Below are positions 20,340-34,098 of a stretch of 64,000 nt of DNA, in pieces. This DNA is from Magicicada septendecula. Lineage: Eukaryota > Arthropoda > Insecta > Hemiptera > Cicadidae. Where the stretch lies: positions 435,717,080 to 435,781,079 of the forward strand of contig CM068373.1 of the NCBI GenBank assembly GCA_034769895.1, given 5' to 3'. A program made the position numbers and the translations under genes. Positions within the stretch are counted from its first letter, which is position 1. Every line of letters begins with the position of its first letter. The notes under the pieces are model-generated. The model saw nothing but the letters and a program-made list of their open reading frames with translations. It was not told the origin of the DNA and searched no databases.

Positions 20340-23300
20340 CTAGACCTGATCTCCTTCTTGGAAACCCACACTGTTGCTGTGAATGTCATACCGAGTTTTC
20401 ATTTTATCACTGGCAATCTTGAGCCGTCCTCTTACCAAGCGATTCATTTCTCGCAGTTGGTTTTCTAATTGCGAGGAATAGTTCTTTGGCTCTTGGGACT
20501 GAGTCTCTGGTGATCCAAACATCAAGTCCCCAGGAAGACGAATCTCCCGCCCAAACACCAATTTTGCTGGAGTCATGCCGGTTGTGTCATGTACTGATGA
20601 CCTATACGCTATAAGGAATAGTGGTATACGTTGGTCCCAGTCTGTTTGGTTCTCGTCAACAACTTTCGAAAGATGCTGCTCAAGTGTCCTGTTGAATCTA
20701 TCAACCATCCCGTCCGACTGAGGATGCAGAGGCGTTGTTCTGGTTTTTCGAATTCCGAGTAGACGGCATAATTCTTTAAACACTCCTGATTCGAAATTTC
20801 TCCCTTGATCCGTATGGATTTCCATAGGGGCTCCATAACGGCAACAGAAGTTGTGAACTAACTGCTTTGCCACAGTGGTAACCTCCTGATTTGGAATTGC
20901 ATATGCTTCCACCCACTTAGTAAAGTAGTCACCTACAACCATGATGTACCGGTTTCCATCATCAGTAACTGGGAATGGTCCAGCAATGTCTATGGCAATT
21001 CTCTCGAAAGGTTGTCCAACGTTATACTGTCTCATTTTTCCCCTGCTTCTGGTTTGTGGGCCCTTGCTTGCAGCACATATTTCACATGTCCGAACCCATT
21101 CTTCTACGTCGTGGCGAAGATGAAGCCAATAGAATCGCTTCCGTATTTTGTCACGGTTTTGTTAACGCCAAGATGGCCTCCAGATGTTCCATCATGCATC
21201 TCCTTCAAAACAGACTGCACTTTACTTCGGGGAACTATCAACTGCATGACCACGTCTCGTCCATCTGCACTTTCCCAAGCCCTTTTCATCAATCTGTTTT
21301 CTAAGGTGAGAGATTCCCATTGTGCCCAGTAGCCCTTCAGCACTTCGGAACCATGGCAGATATCTTGCCAATCCGGGCGGCGACCTTCCTCTTTTGCTGT
21401 CAAGATCGGTCCAATGTCTTCATCAGTCATCTGTTCTTGTCGACAGTCTTGTGTTGTCCAGCCATCAGCCAGGAAATCTACAGTGATGGCTTAAACATGT
21501 TCACTTGAGTTTTGTTCTTCCTTTCTGTGGCAATGTCGGCAGTCGTCCGGGCATGGTCTTCATGATAAGCCATCTGCATTTCCGTGCAGGCGCCCCCGCC
21601 GATGTTGTACCTTGAAGTTGTACTCTTGCAGACGTTCGAGCCACCTTGCCAACTGTCCTTCCGGATTTTTAAATCTCAAGAGCCATGCAAGTGCAGCATG
21701 GTCAGTACGTAGTGAAAACTCTCTCCCATAGAGGTATTTATGGAAGTGCTCCAAAGCTCTCTTGGAAGTTGCCAACAACTCTCTTCTTGTAACACAATAA
21801 TTTCTCTCTGGTTTAGAAAGCGTCTTGCTGTAATACGCTATTACTCGTTCTTCACCGTTCTGCACTTGAGACAAAACTGCTCCTAGACCAGTATTGCTTG
21901 CGTCTGTGTCTACGATGTACTTCCCTTCGGAAGCTGGAAAAGCGAGAATTGGCTGCGAACATAATGCAATCTTCAACGTTCTAAATGCTTGTTCACACTC
22001 TCTCGACCATTGGAAGTTTCGTTTATTTTCCGTTAGCTCATGTAGTGGTTTAACAATAGTAGCGAAGCCTTTCACAAAACATCGGTAATATGAGCATAAC
22101 CCCAGGAAACTCCGAACTTCGTGTTTATTCTTCGGAACTGGCCAGTCTCTTACGGTGTATACTTTATTAGGATCCATGCTAACGCCCGCTGCCGAAACCA
22201 GATGGCCCAAATACTGTACTTCCTTCTGGAATAGAGAACACTTCTTCGGGCTCAGCTTCAGTTGTGCACCGTGAATTCTAGTTAGAACTTCCTTAAGGTT
22301 TTCCAAATGATCTTTGAAAGTCTTCCCGATCACTATGACATCGTCTAAGTAAACAAGGCAAGTTTTCCACGTCAGGCCTCGGAGTATCAGGTCCATCAAT
22401 CTCTCAAATGTTGCCGGTGCATTACAGAGTCCAAATGGCATGACGTTAAATTGGAATAAGCCACTTGGGGTCGAGAAAGCGGTCTTTTCCTTGTCTTCTT
22501 GATGAAGACCCACTTGCCAATATCCACTCTTCAGGTCCAATGTGGAAAACCAGTGTGCTCCGGACAACGTGTCAAGTGTATCGTCAACGCGAGGTAATGG
22601 ATAGCAGTCTTTCTTTGTAACGTCATTTAACCTCCGGTAGTCTACGCAGAAATGCAATCCACCATCCTTCTTCGCTACCAGCACTACAGGGGAAGACCAA
22701 GCACTTGACGAAGGTTCGATTACTCCCTCTGTCAACATGTCCTGTACTAACCGAGACATCTCCTCTTGTTTAGATAATGGAGGCCTTCGAGGAGGTTGGC
22801 GTATTGGTGTTGTGTCCCCGGTATTGATGCGATGTTGCACAAGAGAGGTTCTTCCCAGTGACTCCCCGAACTGCAAAACAATCTTTGAATTCGTGTAAAA
22901 ATTGTCCGAGTTCTTTTACCTCACCACTTGAGAGGTCGTTAGAAGATCTGTTCAATAATTCTTGCAGTTCCTCTGGTAATTTAGAAGTATCCGAAGAACT
23001 GGATCTTCGTTGCGTTATTCCGGCTACCCAGGCCACAGGAGTCTTGCCTAGGAGCGTATTGCTTTGTAAAGTGATAGCTTGATTCAAAATATTCGCCACT
23101 CTAATAGGTACGTTTCCGGTTTTGTCAGGTTTTACTAAACTTCTGGCAATTAGTATGCCCGGTGTGCTGACTACCTGGGGTTCGAATATAGAGCACTGAT
23201 TGCCCCTAGTATCTACCGCAGTTCTAACCATGATGATCTTTTTGGAGTTTGGCGGAACAGTTACGGCCACTTGGTTTATGACGTCCATCGATTTTTCTGC

Positions 23301-23717
23301 TGTCGTCATTGTTGATAGCATTACCTCTTCCCCTCCGATTCTCAAGACATTGTTTTTGAAGTCGACTATAAATCCGTATGCGTTCATAACGTCCACACCA
23401 AGAATTACTTCATCCACAATGTCAGCAACAAGTACTTGATGATTAAACTCAAGTCTACTGAGGCGTAGGTGTATCTCCACTTTCCCATACACTTTTACAG
23501 GCCGTCCAGTAGCTGTTAGCAAGCTGCAAGAGCACCAGATTGGCTTGAGATCTTTCACCATGTCGGGGCGCACAATAGAAACTGTTGCGCCTGTGTCAAC
23601 TGTAATCGAGGTTGGCCTTTCTTGAACAAATCCGGTAACTACCAAGGTCCCGCTGTTTTTCTGAAGTGTAGAAATTGCGTATTGTCTAGGGGCTTCGTTC
23701 CTCCAGTTAGTCAGCAC
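20340..23717 (-). pseudogene. pol region of element D (protease, RT, RNase H, integrase)
   Basis: Pol parts appear in the usual Ty3/Gypsy order on the minus strand. The protease has TVDTGATVSIVR near 23,590. The RT has a YLDDVIV catalytic box near 22,340. RNase H has a VDTDASNTGLG box near 21,900. The integrase core has IDIAGPFP, then IHTDQGRNF and the downstream Glu region ending near 20,340, including GMTPAKLVFGRE. Together these would give protein processing, reverse transcription and integration. The region is spread over several frames with about four breaks, so it is a fossil. Other copies of the family in the genome may be intact. Confidence 0.9.
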
Positions 23718-23734
23718 ACGCCCCGTTGTACCGA

Positions 23735-24985
23735 CTACTGCTCGTTTCCCTGCTGCTGAATTCTAACCCGACAATCTCGTTGTAGATGTCCAGGTTTCCC
23801 ACATCGATAACACTTCGGTTTTCCATCCTTTCTTATCTTATTCTGTGGCGCCGACCGCCGAGTCTCTGTTCCTTGTTCTTCTTCCTCATCGTCTGTGCCG
23901 TCTCGATCTTTTAGCGCGCGCACTTTATGACTTGTCCAACCAGACACTGATTTGGCGGCCTCAAATTGCAAAGCATGTACCAGGGCGTCCGCACTGTTCT
24001 GGTGTCTTGCCATTCGTAACACTTGCTGTAGTTCGTTATCTCGGACACCGGCAGTAAATGTCTGCATCGCAAAACGCGTTCGAAAATCTTCTGGCGCTTC
24101 AGGATAGGCCAGTCTAATTAGTCTGTCGATACTTGCTTCAAACTCTTGAAGACTCTCCCCGGAATGCTGTCGCCTTGCTCTCAACTGGGTGCAGTACACA
24201 TCTCGCAAATGTTTATCACCATACCGTAATTCCAGAGCTTTTATCAACTCGGCATAGATGTTCTGGCTGTCAGGTGGCACTTTCTGTAGTAATTCTGCCG
24301 CGGGTCCTTTTAATGCGAGAACGAGTGAGACTGCCTTGTCTTTCTCTGTCCAATTATTTGCGCATGCAGCAGCTTCAAATTGGCGGAGGTACGTTGCCCA
24401 GTGACTGCTTCCATCAAAGTTTGGAGCTTTGACATGAACTGTCCCTACTGAAGGCAAAGTTACTTTCTCTATTGACTTATTTTCTGCGTCTTTTTCTGTC
24501 TTTATCATTGGTACAGTCTGTTCACAAAGTTGTTTTGGTTGTAATTTCAGACACTGCTCAACTTCATTTTTAATCTGCTCTTTTATGTTTGCCATTGAGT
24601 TTTCTACTGCAGATATTTTTGTTGACATAACTTCTTCCACAGTCAAGACAGATTTTTCTACTTTAGCTATTTTATTTGACATGGATTCTTCTACGTCAGA
24701 TATTCTGGTAATCTGATTATTGAGCTCACCTCGTAATTCACCTACATCACCACGTAGGAGACCCAATTCTGCGGTAGTATGTTCTTGCAACTGTTTCTGC
24801 ATAGTTTCAAAGAGAGCTTCCGTTTTATCTTTTTGTCTTTCTTCTGTTTCTAGCATTAGTGCTTTCTGACGTTCCTCAGCCTCTTCTCTTTCCTGTCTTC
24901 GTTTCTCATCCTGTCGTTTTTCTGCTTCTTCCTGTGTCTGCCACAGCAGTGTTTGTAAAGCTTCCATCATCTGACTGGGATCCAT
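23735..24985 (-). CDS. gag of element D
   Basis: A 416-residue gag on the minus strand. Residues ~1-160 are Glu/Lys/Gln-rich and likely coiled coil. Residues ~190-340 carry the capsid-like retrotransposon gag domain (FDGSSHWATYLRQFEAAA, later SLQEFEASIDRLIRLAYP). A CCHC zinc knuckle CYRCGKPGHLQRDC lies near residue 395. It would form the virus-like particle and bind the RNA. The frame is whole. The older fossil at 13597-16360 is a diverged copy of the same gag. Confidence 0.9.
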   Translation of the reverse strand: MDPSQMMEALQTLLWQTQEEAEKRQDEKRRQEREEAEERQKALMLETEERQKDKTEALFETMQKQLQEHTTAELGLLRGDVGELRGELNNQITRISDVEESMSNKIAKVEKSVLTVEEVMSTKISAVENSMANIKEQIKNEVEQCLKLQPKQLCEQTVPMIKTEKDAENKSIEKVTLPSVGTVHVKAPNFDGSSHWATYLRQFEAAACANNWTEKDKAVSLVLALKGPAAELLQKVPPDSQNIYAELIKALELRYGDKHLRDVYCTQLRARRQHSGESLQEFEASIDRLIRLAYPEAPEDFRTRFAMQTFTAGVRDNELQQVLRMARHQNSADALVHALQFEAAKSVSGWTSHKVRALKDRDGTDDEEEEQGTETRRSAPQNKIRKDGKPKCYRCGKPGHLQRDCRVRIQQQGNEQ

Positions 24986-25047
24986 GTTTACCGGTTAATT
25001 ACGAATCACACTCGTCTTGTACAAAGTATCCACTGTTAACCGTTCTA

Positions 25048-25065
25048 TCCCAGTTCTGACACCAC
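25048..25065 (-). promoter_or_regulatory. Primer binding site of element D
   Basis: Directly inside the 5' LTR the minus strand reads GTGGTGTCAGAACTGGGA. TGGTGTCAGAA-type sites are known to match the 3' end of leucine tRNAs, so tRNA-Leu is the likely primer. Confidence 0.6.
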
Positions 25066-25651
25066 TGTTACGACGGTCTACTCGATCGTCGTAGGTACAG
25101 TGGAAACAAAATAAGTACAAGACACCAATTAAGTCACTAATCACACCTTTAATTGTTACAGTAAAAACAGTTCGTAATTAACAACGCAGTCTCTACAACA
25201 AATCAAATGAAAATTGTACACACGTAATAAAATGTCCACAAATATTAAAACTCAATTGTATTACAATTATACCGTCTGATTATAAAACGCAACACTTCAA
25301 TAATAACTACTTGAACGTACACAGTAATAACTCGAACCGCTCTGGAAATATATCGCACTAATACTCTCGAACCGCACTAACCAATATCTCGCATGGAACT
25401 GAAAACTAAGGCCGCTACCCGATGTATTTATAGTCACGCTCACACACCAGAAGCTTCCAAACTGCGTCTTATCTCTCGTGAACTACGTAATTACTACGGC
25501 CTTGACACAGTCCGAGCACCGGAGCAAAGCCCGGCACAGTCTAGAAGATTCTCGCAAAATGCGTCAAGTAGCACGTGTACACCACACGCTTACATCGAGA
25601 TCTTTCTGGCACATTCGATAAACGCGTAGATTGTTCTGTGCTGTCGTAGCA
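25066..25651 (-). repeat. 5' LTR of element D
   Basis: 586 bp. Minus-strand transcription would start in this copy. A 78-codon frame at 25393-25629 on the plus strand is not supported as a gene. Confidence 0.93.
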
Positions 25652-25655
25652 ATAT

Positions 25656-25908
25656 ATACATCGTTTGATGAGTTCAGCCATTTTCGTTTAGTGTAAATAA
25701 ATTTAAATTCGTGGTTTTATATGTACTGATTCTTGGTAAATCTTGACTCCATTTGTTCTTTACTTAATATTATCTACTTAACTGTTTTTGTTATTATAAT
25801 TATCTTATGACAGCAATTTTTCTCATTAAATTTTGCATAGCACCAGTTATGAAATACACAGCAATAATAAAATTATAATACTATCTTTGAAAACAATAAA
25901 ATATAAAA
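25656..25908. other. AT-rich spacer between element D and the second Tigger
   Basis: Nothing recognisable. Confidence 0.4.
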
Positions 25909-25910
25909 TA

Positions 25911-28048
25911 CAGTAAAACCTCTCTAATTTGGATTATATGGGGCGAAGCCTAGTCCGAATTAGAGAAAAATCCGAATTATAAAATATTTTATAGAAATTC
26001 ATACTACAGTATAGGTAAAGTGCCGTAAAAATAAATATTAAAACTACGTAAATATTAATGGAAATTTAAATTTATTGTACTTTCAAAATAGATAACTAAA
26101 TTCATATAAACAACAATCTTTCACCATCACTGTTTTCAAGTTAAGTTCGCACGCAAAAAGTTTATAAGTAATGCACACCTGCAATTATTAATGTACATAA
26201 ATATTATTGGAAATTTAATTTTATTGTATTTTACAAAACAAAAGAATAAATAATTTCACGATACCAACAAAAAAAAACTTCACTGACAGTGTTTTCACTT
26301 TAGCACACAAAGAGTTATGTAATATTAATGGCTGGTCCCTGAAGTTGACGGTTTTGGTTCTTCCCGAACTGAAGCTACAGGCTTAAAAAAGGTTGAAATT
26401 GTAGACTGTTTTGCCCTGTTGTATTGTTTTTTAATAATTTCTTGACGCATTTCTTTGATGATTAAATAGTATTTTTGAAATTCTGGGTCAGTGTCAATAA
26501 AGTTAATAACTGCTTCGAGATTTTCCCGCACCTTGGAAAGTGTAGGCTTAGGAACATTATCGTCGTCCTCTTCATCGTCACTATCATCTCCAACTTCTTC
26601 TTTCTGACCTTGCATTTGATAGACGATATCTTCCTCTGTTAAATTCTGGTAGCCTACGTCATCCTCATCAGCACCCAACCATTCTCTTATGTCTTCAATG
26701 TTGGTAGCTCCAAAAGCACCTGCATAATCTTTATCTTCCAAACCTTGCAGGTCGATCTCTGGCTCTTTATCATACAAAATCTTATTCCATGCATTGCATA
26801 ATGTATATATTTTGATCTCATTCCAGCTGTGTGCCCAATTATAAATAGCACTTTTAATACTGTATTCCTTTATTTTTTTAAGAGTTTGTTCACCCCTATT
26901 GTCCATTTCTTCATCGTCCATAAAAAATACCATGCATTCGTCGAGTTGTTTACGTCTGTAAAGGAGTTTGCAACTGAGGATTACTCCCTGATCCATTGGT
27001 TGGATAAGCGAAGTCGTATTGGGAGGCAAGTACATAGTTTTGATTTTTCCATCGCTGCTAGTCAATAAATTACCGGAGGGATGAGCAGGAGCATTGTCTA
27101 ATCTCAACAAAGCTTTAACATCCTCTTCTTTTATTTTTAAAACATCTAGCTGGAATTTTCTAACCTCTGGCACAAAATTATGAAAAAACCAATCGCTGGA
27201 AAATTTCTGAGTAAACCATGCAGTCTTGTTTGCTTTGTAAATAACTGGTAGGCTTTCCATAATGTTTGTAATTGCTCTAGGCTTAGCTGATTTTCCAACA
27301 ACGACGGATGTTAGACGGTGAGACCCATCTGCGTTTGCACATAAGAGAGCAGATAATCTTTGTTTATTTACCTTTCGGCCTGGTGTGGAATTGTCCATTT
27401 TATAGGCCTGAGTATTCTGAGGAATGGATCTCTAAAACAAGCCTGTTTCGTCACCATTATAAATTTGGGAAAGAAGAAGTTTTTCATCAGTAATTACTGC
27501 TTTAAGTTTTTGGCGAAACGGTTCGAAACTAGAAACATCGGAACTTAAACTTTCCCCAAATATTTTCTGGTTTACAATGGAATGCCACTGCCAAAATTTA
27601 AAAAGCCATCCTGTACTAGCTTTAAAATCAGTTTCTCCCAATTTTTGAGCGAATCTTTCTGCCGCTGCCTGTAATTCTACACCTCTAACTGGAACACCAA
27701 CTGAACGTTGCTGCTTGTACCAAGTGTATACAGCATCGTCAATATTACTGAACTTTGCTGCTGTATGCAAGTAAGAAATAACTTCAGTACAGTAGAACGC
27801 ACATGAATACAATAACAATGACGCACACACTACCAAAGCAGCAGTTGAAACTGGACTAAACCCAGTCGGGGTGGGGGTGCGTATCGCACATTTTGCCAAC
27901 ATAACACTTTAAGAATTCCCTAAAGGCAAATGTTTTCACAAAGAATTCACAAAATTAATTTTTTTTTGTGAATTATAATTTTTTTTTAGGGAGTCCGAAT
28001 TATCGTAAATTCCGAATTAGAGAAGTCCGACTTACAGAGGTTTCACTG
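25911..28048 (-). mobile_element. pogo/Tigger DNA transposon (second)
   Basis: The ends read CAGTAAAACCTCTCTAATTT and, at the right, the matching CAGAGGTTTCACTG, flanked by TA (25909-25910 and 28049-28050). Subterminal TCCGAATTA blocks repeat near both ends. The length is 2138 bp. It carries a minus-strand transposase gene that is nearly full length but broken. Confidence 0.93.
26325..27902 (-). pseudogene. pogo/Tigger transposase with one in-frame stop
   Basis: On the minus strand the upstream part has a CENP-B-type second DNA-binding domain (AVYTWYKQQRSVGVPVRG, then FKASTGWLFKFWQWH) and the first catalytic block YNGDETGLF. A TAG codon at about 27414-27416 follows where relatives have Trp (GLFW). 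The same frame then continues with ANADGSHRLTSVVVGKS, RLDNAPAHPSG (second Asp) and IQPMDQGVI (third Asp), giving a DDD catalytic triad of the DDE_1 family. The C-terminus is acidic, ending with PVASVREEPKPSTSGTSH. The first ~45 residues do not look like the usual N-terminal helix-turn-helix, so that end is replaced or lost. It was probably silenced recently. Confidence 0.85.
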
Positions 28049-28050
28049 TA

Positions 28051-29479
<1,429 letters not shown>

Positions 29480-29481
29480 TA

Positions 29482-31724
29482 CAGTAAAACTTCGATTAAC
29501 CGTCAGTGTCGGGACCGGGACCGTGACGGTTAATCGAATAGACGGATAACAGAAAAACCTTAAACAACAACCCACCCCCATCCATTGCATATGAACGAAT
29601 GATAAAAAATGCACGTTTACGAACTGGAAATGCACTGTACATACATGTATTTTATTTTACAGAAACAAACAATATACAATTTACATTAAGTACAGTATAT
29701 GTAGTACAACATATGTACTGTACATATTGTTACATGAACTTACGCTCTAGACGTACATACATATTCAAATTTTAAAATAGTCTGTCATTTTCTTTTGTTT
29801 CTTCGAGGCTCATGCTTTCTGAGCGGCAATGTTCTGTACTTTACGTAGGAGAAGTATCTGCGTTTCGTTTACCTCTTCTTGCCCCTCAAACCACTCAATG
29901 CATTTTGATAACATTGTTTCTGCTTCTGTATGGCTTAACGTAGTTTTTTCATTCAAAATATAACACTCGTCTTCGTCAATTTCTTCTTCTTTGTTGTCAA
30001 TCACACTGGAAACAATTTCATCGTCGTTCAAAATGTCAAAGCCTCCGTCCAATTTGTCACATCCCAACCACTCTGTTACTTCTGCTGGCGTTATGTCTTC
30101 AGCATTCGGTACATTATTGCACAGTTGCACAATTTCATCGACACTAACATTCCCAGTTTCCTTAGGTTCGCCATCATTAGCTTCAGGCCAGAGTTTATTC
30201 CACCCATTTTTAAGATTTGACACTTGAAGATCATCCCATGCAGCAGCAACATTGAAAATTGCATCTTTTATGTTGTACATTTTCCAAAACTCTTTTACAG
30301 ACATTTCATCATCAGATGAAATCAAACTTCCAATAAAAGCTTTCCTATAACGACGTTTCATGTTTTCGATTATGCCCTGGTCCATAGGCTGGATTAGTGG
30401 TGTTGTGTTTGCCGGAAGGAAGAGGCATGTTATTTTGCCATCATCACTTCTAATTCCGCAAGTGGGATGTGCTGGAGCATTGTCCATTAGCAGCAGTGCT
30501 TCCTGTGGTAACTGCATTTCAGCCAAGTGAGCTCTAACTTGTGGCACAAACACTTTGTGGAACCAATCGGAAAAAATATCTTGAGATATCCAAGCACTCT
30601 TTTGAGCGTAATAGGTAGCAGGCAAAGCGTTCAAATTAAAATTTTTGAATGCACGAGGTGTTTTTGCTTTTCCAATCACAAGCAGGGGTAACCTGTGATT
30701 GCCGGTGGCATTTGCACAAACCATTAAAGTGATCCGATCTTTTTGGACTTTAAAACCCGGGGCTGATGTCTCCGAAAGTGATGCCAATGTCTTTTGTGGT
30801 AAAGCTTTCCAATTGAGCCCGGTTTCGTCGCAATTGTACACTTGTTCCCTAACGAGGTTTAATTTGGCCACTTTCTCTATAAATTGTTCTCTGTACTCGG
30901 CAATAACTGTGCTATTTGCACTAAGTTTTTCACCACTAATGTCTAGTTTCCGAATGCCATGGCGACACTTAAACTTATCGAGCCATCCTATGCTTGCTTT
31001 AAAATTAGGATCTCCGTCAAGTGTTTTGTTCATTTCAACTGCCTTGGCCATTATTACGGGGCCTGAAAGTGGTATTCCTTGACTCCGTGCTTGTATAAAC
31101 CATTGATACATAACAGTGTCCAGTTGGTCATATTTTGCTGATTTCATGGTTTTACGAGTCTTAGGATCTCCATCGATGTTTTGCATTTTTGAAACATGTT
31201 GTTCTATTTTTTCAGCATCGCGTTTAATGTCATTCACTGTCGTTCTTCCAACGCCGTAGAGCAATACTAGTGGGAGTTTCACCTTTTTTCAAACGTTTAA
31301 TAATCTCAATTTTCTGGTTGAGATCTAACACGACCCGTTTACGCTTTTCAGCCATTTTTTAGCTGTTGCACAAAAACAAAAAAAGAAAAGAAACAACAAC
31401 AAAACTTACTGGTGTGAATGTCACTATCGTATGCAGAAACAATTAAGCCACTACGCAACAAATAACGTACAGCACCGATCACAACAGCTCTCAGCCACAA
31501 CTGAAACTGACCACGTGTGCGATAGCTAGGCGGCGGGCCAAGAACGTGACTCATCAATAGAACAATAGTGCGCCACTCCGGCGCCTCCGCCACAGCAGTA
31601 AAGCGAGGATGATTTTTCGCGGCAATCTGGTTACTGTACATAAGAGTATGGACTGACAGTTAACAGAGTGATGGTTAACAGAAACTGACGGTTAAAAGAG
31701 TGACGGTTAATCGAAGTTTCACTG
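29482..31724 (-). mobile_element. pogo/Tigger DNA transposon (third), almost intact
   Basis: The ends read CAGTAAAACTTCGATTAACC at the left and GGTTAATCGAAGTTTCACTG at the right, flanked by TA (29480-29481, 31725-31726). GACGGTTAA and close variants repeat several times just inside each end, probably as transposase binding sites. The length is 2243 bp and the transposase gene spans most of the interior on the minus strand. Confidence 0.94.
29810..31355 (-). pseudogene. pogo/Tigger (jerky-like) transposase, one frameshift
   Basis: Translation starts at the ATG at 31355 with MAEKRKRVVLDLNQKIEII, the usual N-terminal helix-turn-helix. A frameshift falls near 31255-31262, inside the recognition helix (the expected YGVGRTTVNDI continues in another frame). 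From there 490 residues are open. They contain the CENP-B second domain (QLDTVMYQWFIQARSQGIP, FKASIGWLDKFKCRHGI), the catalytic Asp in CDETGLNW (residue 152 of the 490), LLMDNAPAHP (D267) and IQPMDQGII (D301), and an acidic C-terminus. It cuts and joins transposon DNA in the nucleus. Only one disabling change was seen, so the copy is young. Confidence 0.9.
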
Positions 31725-31784
31725 TATATAATGTATTGAATTCATGGGTGTAATCATAATAAGAAGATAATACATTATTTAATA

Positions 31785-31900
31785 TACATTATAATACATA
31801 TTTAATATATTTATATTAATACATATAATACATAATAATATAATATATATATATAATACATAATACATATAATATACATTAATATATTATAAAACAAACA
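31785..31900. repeat. AT-rich low-complexity tract
   Basis: An irregular run of TAATA, TATATA and TAATACAT words. Confidence 0.85.
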
Positions 31901-34098
31901 TTAAGTTGAATCCCCGCGCCAATCCCCTTCCTCCACGCACCAACCCCACTACACCTTCCACACAACAACCGTTACAAAATGATGGCAGTCTGTCTCAAAG
32001 CTGAAGAAGGCGAATACGTACGCTAAAACGCGTTCAACGAGAAGATAATAAACAGTAAGTTTCACAAATAAAAGTTTCATTTTTAGATAAACATTATTTA
32101 AGTTTAAAATTGTTCCATTATTTATTTATTAAACAAAATCTTTCATTTCACATATTAAATATTGACTCATTATTATATCGTTTGTACGAATCTTTCGTAC
32201 ACAACTTATTGCTAACAAATTACATCCACAAGTTATACATAAATCTTATTATCTAATTTTAATTAATTAAATATTTATTTTGCTCTCAGCTTACTTTTTG
32301 TGTGCTCATCTTTTTGCAATTGTTGATTAATTTGCTTCAATAATGAGTTTACTTGTATTCAAATTTCTTTTATATTAATTTGTTTTAACTTTCTACTGCA
32401 TATGCATTCTCTTTTATCAACAAGACTTTACTAATTACGTTAATTCAAAAATTAAATATTTCCCTTATCATTTACGTTACTCTCAATTACTAACTTTAAT
32501 ACAAGAAATATTATTCTAACTTTTATTCTGCTTTTACATTTATGTACAATTTATTTATTTTAATACTGGTTGAATGTCTTTCATTCCAACTTTAGTGTCT
32601 ATCAATGTCTATAATTACAATGGTTTTTTATTACCTTGTTTGACGTGGTTAATCATCCGTACGTCCTCCTTTGGTCCTCTGGTCGTGTTCTCCGTGTCCT
32701 TCTGGTCCTCTGGTCTTGTTCCACTGCATGTATTGTTTAATAGTCGTCTCGCCTCACATCGTATGCTGCCGGTGTGTCCATAGACTTCATCGTATATACT
32801 CTGCTGCTCTGGTTGGACATCTAGTTGTCCTGTGACTTACTATAGATGTGAATTAGCGTCGTCGACTGACATAGCCTCCTGTGGCAATGGTTGAATCGAG
32901 AAGAAGAAACTTTATTAGTGCGACCTGGTATGTATAGTCAGGTCTTGCAAAACTCATGTCTGAACAATATTTAACCTGTCAGATTCTGTCGAAGCGTCAC
33001 TTCTCCCACTCTGGTTTAATTCACAGTTTTTGCCTATCTTCACGAATTACGAAGTTTGTTTCACATCACTCGATGCTCAATCGATCACTATTTTTATATG
33101 TTTACTATACGTAAATTACACTTCTTTATGTTAATCACAAAAAGAGCTATTCATTTTTTACGTATAGTAATTGCACCTTTTGTCACATCGTTACGGTCTT
33201 TTAACACTTTATTCACCTTTAATTTCTATACACTTTGGTGTCTTGTTTTACCCTATCGTACATAGTTTTCTTATAATTAAAATAAAACAACTATTCTACT
33301 TGAAAAGGGTTGGTTACATTTCAGGAACGGACAGGCTTCACACACGCACACAAACAATATACGCGTGTACACAACGCTAGTGACAGGTGTGTCGAAAATG
33401 CATGTCCAGGCATGAATTCTGCGCTCCCTATTTTTAACTACGATCCAGCCTATGCAATCTGAATCATGTTTATTAATTCATATTTATTTATTTTTATTAT
33501 TAATTTCATTTATTTTGGCAATCCACAGTACCGTTAATGGTTGTACTGTTGCAAAACACTGCCATGGTGGGATACAAAATTCTGCAATCTTTCTTTGGAC
33601 GTATTGTTCTCCGTTGACGATATACTGTCACATTGTATGTGTTACATTTACTTGCTTTGTAGGAAGATGCTATGTAACAATGATTTCTATTCCTTTCTTT
33701 TGAAGGTGTTATTTCTACCTGTTTCTCTAATAACGTGCTGTTTATTCTGAGTCGTGTACTGTGTTCACCCCTGCTCTCTGTCTGTCTGTCTGTCTCTCTT
33801 TCTCTCTCTCTTATGAGAAATAATTTCTCTTTGTATTCTCTCACTTCGGTGTTTATATCGTTTTGCTGCCCTCCACCCTTGCTTACATTTCTCTATAGTG
33901 ATTCTCTTCTCTTCTCTCTGCCCAAAGTTGTCTCTTACACTCTCCTCTCGTCTTTCTTGCAGTTCATTTTGGATGCCATCACATATCTCATATAGAGAAC
34001 TGCTTTTATTTTTGTAACGAGTATGAAACTGTGTGAGCAAAATTAGTAATTCTTCAATCGTTTCAAATCCTTGTAAGTGTATTTATTTATTTATTTAT
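31901..34098. other. Unassigned stretch, T-rich
   Basis: I find no supported gene in these 2.2 kb. A hammerhead-like string (CTGAAGA ... AAAACGCG) lies at 32001-32030. A small hairpin GACCTG/CAGGTC lies near 32922-32944. A CTGT/CT microsatellite lies near 33775-33812, and a TTTA run ends at 34098 directly before the LTR of element B. Open frames here are short and lack family features. Confidence 0.5.
33775..33812. repeat. (CTGT)n(CT)n microsatellite
   Basis: CTGT units followed by CT units. The Arg/Glu and Ser/Leu frames across it are artefacts. Confidence 0.85.

Larger units (their letters stand above)
19552..25651 (-). mobile_element. Ty3/Gypsy LTR retrotransposon (element D), broken
   Basis: LTRs of about 580 bp (19552-20124 and 25066-25651) start TGTTACGACGG and end TCGTAGCA on the plus strand. 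An ATAT target duplication lies at 19548-19551 and 25652-25655. The element reads on the minus strand: 5' LTR at the right, primer site at 25048-25065, gag, then protease, RT, RNase H and integrase, with the 3' LTR at the left. The domain order (integrase last) and the gag zinc knuckle place it in Ty3/Gypsy. The LTRs differ by roughly 2%, making it older than A and C. Gag looks whole, while pol has about four breaks. Confidence 0.95.

Noticed and set aside
32574-33844. Several 60-110 codon frames on both strands
   Set aside because: Short, overlapping, low-complexity or Leu/Phe-rich frames in T-rich DNA with no motif or splice context.
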